From CAZLGC01 sp964559275 (lineage in GTDB: Bacteria; Patescibacteriota; CALEFQ01), in the NCBI GenBank assembly GCA_964559275.1, contig CAZLGC010000048.1:1-6789 (forward strand): a stretch of DNA of 6,789 nucleotides, written 5' to 3'. Shown here piece by piece: positions 1-5,610 of the stretch; the stretch's first letter is position 1; each line of letters begins with the position of its first letter. The notes beneath the pieces are model-generated. The model was not told the DNA's origin, made no database searches, and saw only the letters and a program-made list of their open reading frames with translations. A program made the translations under genes and the position numbers.

Positions 1-1
1 G

Positions 2-349
2 TTGCTTTTGACCAACGATGGCGATTGGGCTAACCACTTAATGCATCCCCGCTATCAGAGCGAAAAGGAATATCTGGTTTGGACAAAACGGCAGTTATCG
101 CTGCAGCATCTGGGAGACCTGAAGGCGGGTGTTAAGATTGACGGAAAAACACTGCGAATGAAAGGTATCAAACTACATGACCAGTCCGATAATATTTACC
201 AAATAATTCTGACCGAAGGTCATAAGCGGCAGATCCGGGTAATGATTGAACATGTCGGGAATGAAGTGGTACGGCTGCAGCGTTTTCGCGAGGACCAATA
301 TAGATTAGGTGATTTACCCCCGGGGCAGGTCCGGGAAATAAAAATCTAA
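2..349 (+). CDS. rRNA pseudouridine synthase, RsuA/RluB family (C-terminal part, 5' end outside window)
   Basis: This is the C-terminal 115 residues of an enzyme that isomerises a specific uridine in 16S or 23S rRNA to pseudouridine. The visible part opens with the family block LLTNDGDWANHLMHPRY, followed by KEYLVWTK, and near the end has the conserved EGHKRQIRVM segment and a closing L-PPGQVREI. These are hallmarks of the RsuA/RluB/RluE/RluF group. The catalytic Asp (in a GRLD-type motif), and any N-terminal S4 domain, would lie upstream of the window. The TTG at position 2 is an internal Leu codon, not a start. The gene ends with TAA and is followed eight bases later by a strong hairpin. 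Which rRNA position is modified cannot be told from this fragment. Confidence 0.93.
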   Translation: MLLTNDGDWANHLMHPRYQSEKEYLVWTKRQLSLQHLGDLKAGVKIDGKTLRMKGIKLHDQSDNIYQIILTEGHKRQIRVMIEHVGNEVVRLQRFREDQYRLGDLPPGQVREIKI

Positions 350-356
350 GCATGTG

Positions 357-391
357 AAAACGGCGCCGGGTCTTGGACCTAGCGCCGTTTT
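357..391. terminator. Bidirectional intrinsic terminator between convergent genes
   Basis: A perfect 10-bp inverted repeat pairs 357-366 (AAAACGGCGC) with 382-391 (GCGCCGTTTT). A smaller GGTC/GACC hairpin sits in the loop. The A4 and T4 ends give a U-run on both strands, so one element can stop the pseudouridine synthase (+) and the unknown gene whose stop lies at 402-404 (-). Confidence 0.88.
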
Positions 392-401
392 GGTTCGAGA
401 G

Positions 402-893
402 CTAATTGCTCTCATTTTCCGCTCCGGTGGGGATGGGTGCCTCGTCTCCGTCAGCCGGCGTTTCTTCGGCTTCGGGGTCGATACCGATGTCATCGAGTGC
501 GTCCAGAAAAAGACCGATGTCAAGTCCCTGTTCGTGAAGGACTCGGTACATGGCCACAAGCTTGCTTCGGTAGTGCAAGTGGTCATGTTTTTGGACATAC
601 TCGCAGCAGGCCTGGAGAACATCGTTGTCTCCGCCGCCATCCTCGACATCGTCCTCGATCGCCTCGTAAACTGCCAGCAGCACGTCTTCCTGGTGTTCCG
701 GCCTAAGACCGGAGTCAGTCAGAAGTGCCAGAGCTAGGCAACGTTGCTCCCATGGACTGAGTTTCGCCACGACATGCTCGGCAGTCTCGCGCCAGCCGTT
801 CGCCTCCGGTGGGAATCCCAATCCGTCCCCGGCGAGTAGCTTGAGAATTTTCTGATGCAAAAGCATCCTCTCCTTGTTAGTTTCGGAATCCAT
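402..893 (-). CDS. Hypothetical acidic protein, 163 aa, unknown function
   Basis: I do not recognise this protein. It is strongly acidic (36 Asp/Glu against 12 Lys/Arg by hand count), with no signal peptide or membrane segment, so probably cytoplasmic. Residues about 1-135 look mostly helical (KERMLLHQKILKLL; SPWEQRCLALALL; an acidic VYEAIEDDVED segment followed by GGGDN; LGLFL-like helix near 126-135). The last 25 residues are a Glu/Asp/Pro/Ala-rich tail, probably disordered. It has three cysteines (C52, C96, C97) and a few histidines (HDHLH at 103-107) but no arrangement I can call a metal site. The start is set by an excellent Shine-Dalgarno site five bases upstream, and the gene has its own promoter and terminator. 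It is richer in G+C (about 57% over 421-900) than sampled stretches of its neighbours, and prefers GAC over GAT. The opposite-strand reading frames here lack comparable signals. Confidence 0.8.
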   Translation of the reverse strand: MDSETNKERMLLHQKILKLLAGDGLGFPPEANGWRETAEHVVAKLSPWEQRCLALALLTDSGLRPEHQEDVLLAVYEAIEDDVEDGGGDNDVLQACCEYVQKHDHLHYRSKLVAMYRVLHEQGLDIGLFLDALDDIGIDPEAEETPADGDEAPIPTGAENESN

Positions 894-896
894 GAT

Positions 897-906
897 CTCC
901 TCCTTT
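897..906 (-). promoter_or_regulatory. Strong ribosome binding site of the 163-aa unknown gene
   Basis: On the minus strand the sequence reads AAAGGAGGAG, then ATC and the ATG at 893-891. It contains the full AGGAGG core (904-899) five bases before the start codon, which fixes the start. Three other genes in the window have no such site. Confidence 0.85.
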
Positions 907-927
907 CGACCGAATTTCCGACCTGCT

Positions 928-955
928 ATTTTACAGCTTCAACAGGTTCTGTCAA
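928..955 (-). promoter_or_regulatory. Sigma70-type promoter of the 163-aa unknown gene
   Basis: The minus strand has a consensus -35 TTGACA (955-950), a 16-base spacer and a -10 TAAAAT (933-928, 5 of 6 matches). Transcription would start near 921, giving a leader of about 28 bases that contains the Shine-Dalgarno site. An A/T-rich stretch upstream (about 962-981) could act as an UP-like element. Confidence 0.72.
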
Positions 956-974
956 GGCTGTCTAATAATATAAT

Positions 975-1002
975 AAAAAAACAGCTGCTTCAGTAATAGC
1001 TG
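975..1002 (-). terminator. Probable intrinsic terminator of the carboxypeptidase gene
   Basis: Just after the stop codon the minus strand has CAGCT (1002-998) pairing with AGCTG (986-982), with a possible short inner TT/AA pairing, followed by seven Ts (981-975). The stem is only about 5 bp, so the hairpin is weaker than the other two in the window; the T-run is clear. Confidence 0.6.
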
Positions 1003-1005
1003 CTG

Positions 1006-1968
1006 CTACCATTCGTATTTGTTAAAAACATAGTTTATAAGCTTTTGGCTTTCGCCAAAACGATCCGGACTGTTCAGGATAACTGTCACAATCCGGTGCT
1101 GGTCAGGATTCTTGGCCACAGTAACTAGGCATTCGCCGGCCTCATCTGTAAATCCGGTTTTGCCGCCCTCTATGAGATTATCGTCTTTGATCAAAAGTTT
1201 ATTGGTAGCGGTGATGTGAATAGGTCGCTCATCGAAATTTAGGATATGAGCGTCATGCTCTTTCATCGAAGAAATCTGGCGAAACATTTCGTTTTCCATT
1301 GCGTATGACATCAACAGGGCAATGTCATGAGCGCTGGAGTAATGTTCGCTGTCATCAAACCCGTGCGGGTTGACATAATGAGTATGATTCAGTCCCAATT
1401 CAGTGGCTTTTTCGTTCATCATGGCCACGAAATTTTCGATGCTATTGCCGCCGACATGACGGGCCATGGTTGTAGCCGCATCGTTAGCGGACTTTATTAA
1501 AGCTGCTTTCAGTAAATCAGCCAACGAAATCTCTTCGCCGGAGCGCAGATCTATGTCCGATCCGGTCTCGATTACGTCCTCGGGAGTGACAGTGACAATA
1601 TCTTCCAGGTTACCCTCTTCAATAACCAGGAGGGCTGTCATAATCTTGGTTATACTCGCCATTGGTAATTCCTGGTTGGAATTCTGCTCAAATAGAACCT
1701 CTTTGGTAGCGGCGTCCATGGCAACAGCTGAACGGGCGTCTATGAAAAGATTATCATCCTCGTCTGAAACTTTCCCGGGAAGCGGCGCCAGCGAAGAAAC
1801 GATCTCGTCCGCTAATTGCATATCTGTATCGCCATTAGGCTGGGCGACAATAACTTCCGGTTCCGGCAGGGCAGGCTCCAAAAAATTTGCCAGGGAGGCT
1901 TTGGCATCGGCGCTGAGCCCTATTTGGGACAGCAAAATGAAAAAAATTGTGACGAGTTCACCGAACAT
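1006..1968 (-). CDS. dacA: D-alanyl-D-alanine carboxypeptidase (peptidase S11, penicillin-binding protein)
   Basis: This serine peptidase removes the terminal D-Ala from peptidoglycan pentapeptides outside the membrane, limiting crosslinking. All three penicillin-binding motifs of family S11 are present: SITK with nucleophile S105 and K108, SAN at 160-162, and KTG at 270-272 (in GGKTGFT). A hydrophobic segment at residues 6-18 followed by SADA gives a probable signal peptide or anchor; its N-region has no Lys or Arg, only E4, which is odd. Residues about 30-75 form a Pro/acidic linker before the catalytic domain (about 75-320). There is no extra C-terminal PBP5 domain or membrane-anchoring helix, so at 320 aa it is a minimal form. 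The ATG at 1968 is the first start after an in-frame stop (1983-1981), has no Shine-Dalgarno site and lies right behind a strong promoter, implying leaderless translation. The symbol is family-level only. Confidence 0.93.
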   Translation of the reverse strand: MFGELVTIFFILLSQIGLSADAKASLANFLEPALPEPEVIVAQPNGDTDMQLADEIVSSLAPLPGKVSDEDDNLFIDARSAVAMDAATKEVLFEQNSNQELPMASITKIMTALLVIEEGNLEDIVTVTPEDVIETGSDIDLRSGEEISLADLLKAALIKSANDAATTMARHVGGNSIENFVAMMNEKATELGLNHTHYVNPHGFDDSEHYSSAHDIALLMSYAMENEMFRQISSMKEHDAHILNFDERPIHITATNKLLIKDDNLIEGGKTGFTDEAGECLVTVAKNPDQHRIVTVILNSPDRFGESQKLINYVFNKYEW

Positions 1969-1977
1969 ATCGGAAAA

Positions 1978-2006
1978 ATTCTAGCATCAAATAAGGGGAA
2001 TGTCAA
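1978..2006 (-). promoter_or_regulatory. Near-consensus promoter driving a leaderless carboxypeptidase mRNA
   Basis: The minus strand has -35 TTGACA (2006-2001), exactly 17 bases of spacer and -10 TAGAAT (1983-1978), preceded by an extended -10 TG (TGCTAGAAT). Only nine bases separate the -10 from the ATG at 1968, so the expected transcription start (about 1971-1970, G or A) leaves a leader of 2-3 bases. Confidence 0.8.
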
Positions 2007-2010
2007 AAGG

Positions 2011-2036
2011 AAAAAGCCAGCAACAGGGTTGCTGGC
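2011..2036 (-). terminator. Intrinsic terminator of pgeF
   Basis: A perfect 9-bp stem pairs GCCAGCAAC (2016-2024) with GTTGCTGGC (2028-2036) around a 3-base loop. On the minus strand it is followed by TTTTT (2015-2011), then CC and TTTT. It begins six bases after the pgeF stop codon. The + strand side has a TTTT only after CG, and no + gene ends here. Confidence 0.88.
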
Positions 2037-2042
2037 CGTTTT

Positions 2043-2774
2043 CTACCGGAGCCCGATAAGCGAAATCTGTTCTCCCTCGATGCTTCTGTCTCCGCGCAGA
2101 GAGAAGAATGTGTCCGTATCGCAGGCAGTGCAAGCCGGGAATATCTCCACCTGATTTACCGGCACGCCGGCCAGTAGAAACTGTTTCCTACTGGCGGCTC
2201 GCCAATCAACATACCCGGCAGTTGAGCCTGCCTTTTCCTCGTCAACAATGAACTGATGGAAAACTGAAGGTAGTTCCCGGCGGGGGTTGGAAAAGCGGCT
2301 GTGGGCTACGCACAGTGACGGTCCGATAAAAACACGCAGGTTCTCCGGCTTGACATTATACAACGCTCCCAGGGCATCGATCGTTTCATCAATTATGCCG
2401 GCCACGTTGCTTTTCCATCCTACATGGATTGCCCCGATTGCGTGCTCAACCGGATCGAAGAGCAGGACAGGCTGACAGTCGGCTGTTACCACTGACAGAA
2501 ATATTCCCGTCTCATTTGTGACAATTCCGTCAACCCCGATAATGGTTTCGCCCAGCTGTGAACTGCTCACGTCGGTAACAACACCGTGATGAATCTGTTC
2601 CATCTTGATCACATCAGTCTGGCAAATATTCAGATGCTGACATAATTCCTGTAAATTGGAACGAGCGACAGGGTCACCGGTCCTGGTGTCCAGGTTACCC
2701 CAGCCTCTGGTACTGGTGAACGCGCTGACTTCAGAGAACTTGGCCATTGCCTCGGGCATTATCAATTCTTTCAT
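2043..2774 (-). CDS. pgeF: PgeF/YfiH family protein (peptidoglycan editing factor, 'laccase domain' purine nucleoside enzyme)
   Basis: A cytoplasmic zinc protein of the YfiH/YlmD/FAMIN family. E. coli PgeF prevents wrong amino acids entering the peptidoglycan stem peptide, and family members have purine nucleoside phosphorylase/adenosine deaminase activity; the old 'laccase' label is doubtful. Likely zinc ligands are H62 (QIHH), C100 (VTADCQP) and H117 (IHVGW). Other family marks are IGPS at 150-153 and the C-terminal CTACDTDTFFSLR. Length is 243 aa, normal for the family. An ATG 30 bases further upstream is in frame, but an AAGGAGG site four bases before the ATG at 2774 decides for the shorter form. 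Odd: the usual N-terminal TR-GG-S...SLN block is shortened (STRGWGNLDTRTGD), and the segment after IGPS (LCVAHSRF) departs from the usual G-C-YEV pattern. The exact substrate is unknown. Confidence 0.92.
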   Translation of the reverse strand: MKELIMPEAMAKFSEVSAFTSTRGWGNLDTRTGDPVARSNLQELCQHLNICQTDVIKMEQIHHGVVTDVSSSQLGETIIGVDGIVTNETGIFLSVVTADCQPVLLFDPVEHAIGAIHVGWKSNVAGIIDETIDALGALYNVKPENLRVFIGPSLCVAHSRFSNPRRELPSVFHQFIVDEEKAGSTAGYVDWRAASRKQFLLAGVPVNQVEIFPACTACDTDTFFSLRGDRSIEGEQISLIGLR

Positions 2775-2778
2775 ATAA

Positions 2779-2785
2779 CCTCCTT
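2779..2785 (-). promoter_or_regulatory. Ribosome binding site deciding the pgeF start
   Basis: The minus strand reads AAGGAGG (2785-2779), then TTAT and ATG (2774-2772). It lies inside the reading frame that would follow the alternative ATG at 2804, and so argues for the downstream start. Confidence 0.85.
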
Positions 2786-2807
2786 GTTGGTAGATAAATA
2801 GCATTTG

Positions 2808-2837
2808 AAGTTAACATCATTTTGTCAGAATGGTCAA
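2808..2837 (-). promoter_or_regulatory. Possible pgeF promoter
   Basis: The minus strand has -35 TTGACC (2837-2832) and, 18 bases on, a poor -10 TAACTT (2813-2808) with TG one base upstream (extended -10 form). A 17-base spacing gives TTAACT, also weak. The -35 is good, the -10 is not. Confidence 0.35.
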
Positions 2838-2845
2838 CCTGTTGA
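2834..2845. repeat. Inverted repeat spanning the two divergent -35 boxes
   Basis: TCAAC-CT-GTTGA is a perfect 5+5 inverted repeat. It arises where the TTGA cores of the pgeF (-) and secA (+) -35 boxes stand back to back, four bases apart. It could be simple promoter symmetry or a binding site for a shared regulator. Confidence 0.5.
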
Positions 2846-2870
2846 TTTTATGGGGCGAAGCTGGTAAACT
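2842..2870 (+). promoter_or_regulatory. Probable secA promoter
   Basis: -35 TTGATT (2842-2847), a 17-base spacer ending in TGG (extended -10 form), and -10 TAAACT (2865-2870). Transcription would start near 2877, giving a leader of about 17 bases before the ATG at 2894. The leader has no real Shine-Dalgarno site (only GAG at 2884-2886). Confidence 0.5.
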
Positions 2871-2893
2871 GGGTTTGTATTTAGAGCTAACTA

Positions 2894-5575
2894 ATGGCGA
2901 TATTTTCAAAAATTTTCGGTTCTTCTGAAGATCGTGAATCCAAGCGCCTGGAGCCGATCGTAGCCCAGGTTAACGAGATTGACAAAGATCTCGATAAGCT
3001 TTCGGACGAGGAACTAAAAAATAAGACAGCCGAGTTTAAAGCTAAGCTGAAAGAAGCTCCGGATAGAAAAGACGAGGACAAAATTCTCGACGAGATCATG
3101 CCGGAGGCTTTTGCGGTGGTGAAAAATGCTTGTAAGCGACTCAGGGGGACTGAGTATGAGATCGCCGGGATTAAAGAAAAATGGCACATGGTTCCCTTTG
3201 ACGAGCAGATAATGGGTGGTATTGTTCTGCACGAAGGTCGGATTGCTGAGATGAAAACCGGTGAAGGTAAGACTTTGGCTAAAACAATGCCGGTATACCT
3301 TAATGCGATGACGGGACGAGGTGTTCATGTCGTCACCGTCAATGAGTATCTGGCCACTCGCGATGCTCAGTGGGACAGTTTGATTTATAACTTTCTCGGG
3401 TTGACGGCAAAGGCTACTAGGCACGGGCAAACACCCAAAGAAAAACACGAGGCGTACCAGGCAGACGTTACCTACGGCACAAACAATGAGTTTGGATTTG
3501 ATTACCTTCGTGACAACATGGTTTACGACTTGGAAAACAAAACTCAGCGCGAGCTGAACTACGTTATTATTGATGAGGTCGACTCCATTTTGATTGATGA
3601 AGCTCGTACTCCGCTGATTATTTCTGCTCCGGATGAGGAATCGGGCAAGATGTACCAGCAGTTTGCACAGATGATTCCGCGTCTGAAGGAAGATGTCCAT
3701 TTCAATATTGATGAAAAAGAAAAGGCTGCAACTCTGACAGATGCCGGTATGGACAAACTGGAAGAGATGCTGGGGGTGCAAAATATTTATACCGACAAGG
3801 GTATCGCCTATGTTCACCATTTGGAACAGGCCTTGAAAGCACATACTATTTTCAAGAAGGATCGGGACTACGTTGTCAAAGACGGTGAGATTATTATTGT
3901 TGATCAATTTACCGGCCGCCTGATGCCGGGACGGCGCTATTCAGAAGGTTTGCACCAAGCGATTGAAGCCAAAGAAGGCGTACCGGTCCAGAAAGAAAGC
4001 AAAACTCTGGCGACGATAACTTTCCAGAACTATTTTCGTCTTTACCATAAGCTTTCTGGTATGACGGGTACGGCCAAAACGCAGGAGGAGGAATTTCAGA
4101 AAGTCTACAATCTTGATGTTTCCATCATTCCGACGCACAAGCAGCTGATTCGGAAAAACCTGGCTGACAAAGTCTACAAGACGGAGAACGGCAAGTTCGC
4201 GGCCGTCGTCGAGGAACTGAAACGCCTGCATGAAAAGGGACAACCGGTGCTGGTAGGTACGATTGCGATCGAAAAATCCGAGATATTGAGTGATAAACTG
4301 AAACGAGCGGGGGTGCCGCACGAAGTTTTGAATGCCAAACACCACGAAAAAGAGGCCAAAATTGTCGCCAAAGCGGGGCAGAAGGGCGCGGTGACAATTG
4401 CTACCAATATGGCCGGGCGCGGGACTGATATTAAACTCGGCGAAGGCGTCAAAGAATTGGGTGGCCTGCACATTTTGGGTACAGAGCGGCATGAGGCTCG
4501 CCGGATCGACAATCAGTTACGAGGTCGCGCCGGTCGTCAGGGTGATCCGGGTTCGTCGCAGTTCTTTGTTTCTATGGATGACGACCTGATGCGGATGTTC
4601 GGCTCGGATCGGATGAAAGCGATCATGAACACGCTCAAAGTTCCGGAAGATCAGCCGATCGAAAGCTCTCTGATATCCAAGCAAATAGAAGCGGCCCAGA
4701 AAAAAGTGGAGGGGCACAACTTTGATATCCGCCGCTACGTGCTGGAGTATGACGACGTGATGAATAAGCATCGCGAAATTATGTACAAGCGGCGGCGGGC
4801 AATTTTGGAAGCCTGGGCGAACGAAAAATTCAAAATCAAAAATTCAAAACTAGAAATAGATAAAGATGATAAATCGCTGCCGTTTCCGGGAGTTGAACCG
4901 CTCCAAGATCGGGTGCTAGATTTAGTTGAGATTGAGATCGAAAATGTAGTTGACGCTCATACTCGTACCGAGGTTGAACAGGACTGGGACACCGAGGAAA
5001 TTATGGAGGTGATGAATACTATTTTCCCGATTCCTAATGATTTACATACTCGCCTGGATGGTTTAAGGGAGAAGGGCGGGACTGAACAGGAGGACGAAGC
5101 CGCGCGCGAGAAAATGAAGGATATGTTGGCGGGGCTGGCGGAAAAAGCTTACGAAGCCAAAGAAAACCAAATCGGCTATCCGGTGATGCGGGAGATTGAA
5201 CGGGCGGTGTTATTACGAACAATAGACACTTTATGGATCCAGCACCTGGAAGAAATGCAGGCGCTGCGGGAGGGAATCGGTCTGCGCGGCTACGGCCAGC
5301 GCAACCCGCTAGTTGAGTACAAACGCGAAGGCTACAACTACTTCACCCGTCTCCTGGGAGAAGTTGATAAGCAGGTGGCTTATACCATATACAAAGTCAA
5401 AGTACAGCTGAAGCGTCCGATGCCGATGGAAGGAGCCCAGAATCTGCAGTCCGGAGGAGATGATTCCAAGGCGGCCAGTACGCAGCCTAAGAAAAAAGAA
5501 AAAGTGGGGCGCAATGATCCTTGTCCGTGCGGCAGTGGGAAAAAGTATAAGAAGTGTTGTGGGAAGAATGATTAG
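2894..5575 (+). CDS. secA: Preprotein translocase ATPase SecA
   Basis: SecA is the ATP-driven motor that pushes unfolded secretory proteins through SecYEG. Visible parts: N-terminal IFGSSEDRESKRL; Walker A TGEGKT (122-127); TYGTNNEFGFDYLRD (193-207); Walker B DEVD (227-230) with the adjacent IDEARTPLI; preprotein-binding region about 220-365; LSGMTGTA (387-394) leading into the second nucleotide domain, with NMAGRGTDIKL (505-515) and QLRGRAGRQGD (541-551); helical scaffold from about 611; the two-helix finger region TLWIQHLEEM (779-788); and a C-terminal zinc motif C877-x-C879-x8-C888-C889 in the usual NDPCPCGSGKKYKKCC context. At 893 aa the length is normal. Residues about 641-668 look inserted relative to typical SecA and are A-rich in DNA, with a short direct repeat. 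The ATG fits the family N-terminus although no Shine-Dalgarno site precedes it. Confidence 0.98.
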   Translation: MAIFSKIFGSSEDRESKRLEPIVAQVNEIDKDLDKLSDEELKNKTAEFKAKLKEAPDRKDEDKILDEIMPEAFAVVKNACKRLRGTEYEIAGIKEKWHMVPFDEQIMGGIVLHEGRIAEMKTGEGKTLAKTMPVYLNAMTGRGVHVVTVNEYLATRDAQWDSLIYNFLGLTAKATRHGQTPKEKHEAYQADVTYGTNNEFGFDYLRDNMVYDLENKTQRELNYVIIDEVDSILIDEARTPLIISAPDEESGKMYQQFAQMIPRLKEDVHFNIDEKEKAATLTDAGMDKLEEMLGVQNIYTDKGIAYVHHLEQALKAHTIFKKDRDYVVKDGEIIIVDQFTGRLMPGRRYSEGLHQAIEAKEGVPVQKESKTLATITFQNYFRLYHKLSGMTGTAKTQEEEFQKVYNLDVSIIPTHKQLIRKNLADKVYKTENGKFAAVVEELKRLHEKGQPVLVGTIAIEKSEILSDKLKRAGVPHEVLNAKHHEKEAKIVAKAGQKGAVTIATNMAGRGTDIKLGEGVKELGGLHILGTERHEARRIDNQLRGRAGRQGDPGSSQFFVSMDDDLMRMFGSDRMKAIMNTLKVPEDQPIESSLISKQIEAAQKKVEGHNFDIRRYVLEYDDVMNKHREIMYKRRRAILEAWANEKFKIKNSKLEIDKDDKSLPFPGVEPLQDRVLDLVEIEIENVVDAHTRTEVEQDWDTEEIMEVMNTIFPIPNDLHTRLDGLREKGGTEQEDEAAREKMKDMLAGLAEKAYEAKENQIGYPVMREIERAVLLRTIDTLWIQHLEEMQALREGIGLRGYGQRNPLVEYKREGYNYFTRLLGEVDKQVAYTIYKVKVQLKRPMPMEGAQNLQSGGDDSKAASTQPKKKEKVGRNDPCPCGSGKKYKKCCGKND
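4824..4849 (+). repeat. 12-bp direct repeat inside secA
   Basis: AAAAATTCAAAA occurs exactly twice (4824-4835 and 4838-4849), separated by TC. It lies in the A-rich stretch (to about 4874) that encodes the Lys/Asp-rich part of the SecA insertion. The 14-base period is not a multiple of three, so the two copies are read in different frames. Confidence 0.85.
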
Positions 5576-5610
5576 AAGAAGTCTCGGTTAATTAATTCTT
5601 TGATAAAAAT

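Noticed and set aside
354..737. 127-codon + strand frame overlapping the unknown gene
   Set aside because: Its ATG sits at the edge of the terminator hairpin, it has no ribosome binding site, and it is antisense to the gene with promoter, Shine-Dalgarno site and terminator.
939..948. Ten bases AACCTGTTGA shared between the unknown gene's promoter (minus strand) and 2836-2845
   Set aside because: A 10-base match between two promoter spacers containing TTGA is plausible by chance, and there is no third copy to support a common operator.
1958..1987. Short frame MLEFFRYVR upstream of dac that would supply a positive N-region if shifted into frame
   Set aside because: Its ATG overlaps the promoter spacer, upstream of the -10, so it should not be transcribed; simple single-base corrections do not retain the arginines.
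2043..2774. Annotation as a multicopper laccase
   Set aside because: No multicopper oxidase copper-binding signatures are present; the motifs are those of the YfiH/PgeF zinc nucleoside enzyme family, for which 'laccase' is a historical label.
2775..2804. Longer pgeF start at 2804
   Set aside because: The AAGGAGG site lies inside this extension and is correctly spaced for the ATG at 2774; the extra ten residues are not family-like.
3014..3907. 297-codon minus-strand frame inside secA
   Set aside because: Shadow of a highly conserved SecA coding frame; the protein resembles nothing and there is no start signal.
5576..5610. Possible promoter for the NodB gene in the AT-rich gap (TTAATTAA, GATAAAAAT)
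   Set aside because: AT-rich and with a -10-like string, but no -35 at a sensible distance; readthrough from secA is simpler.
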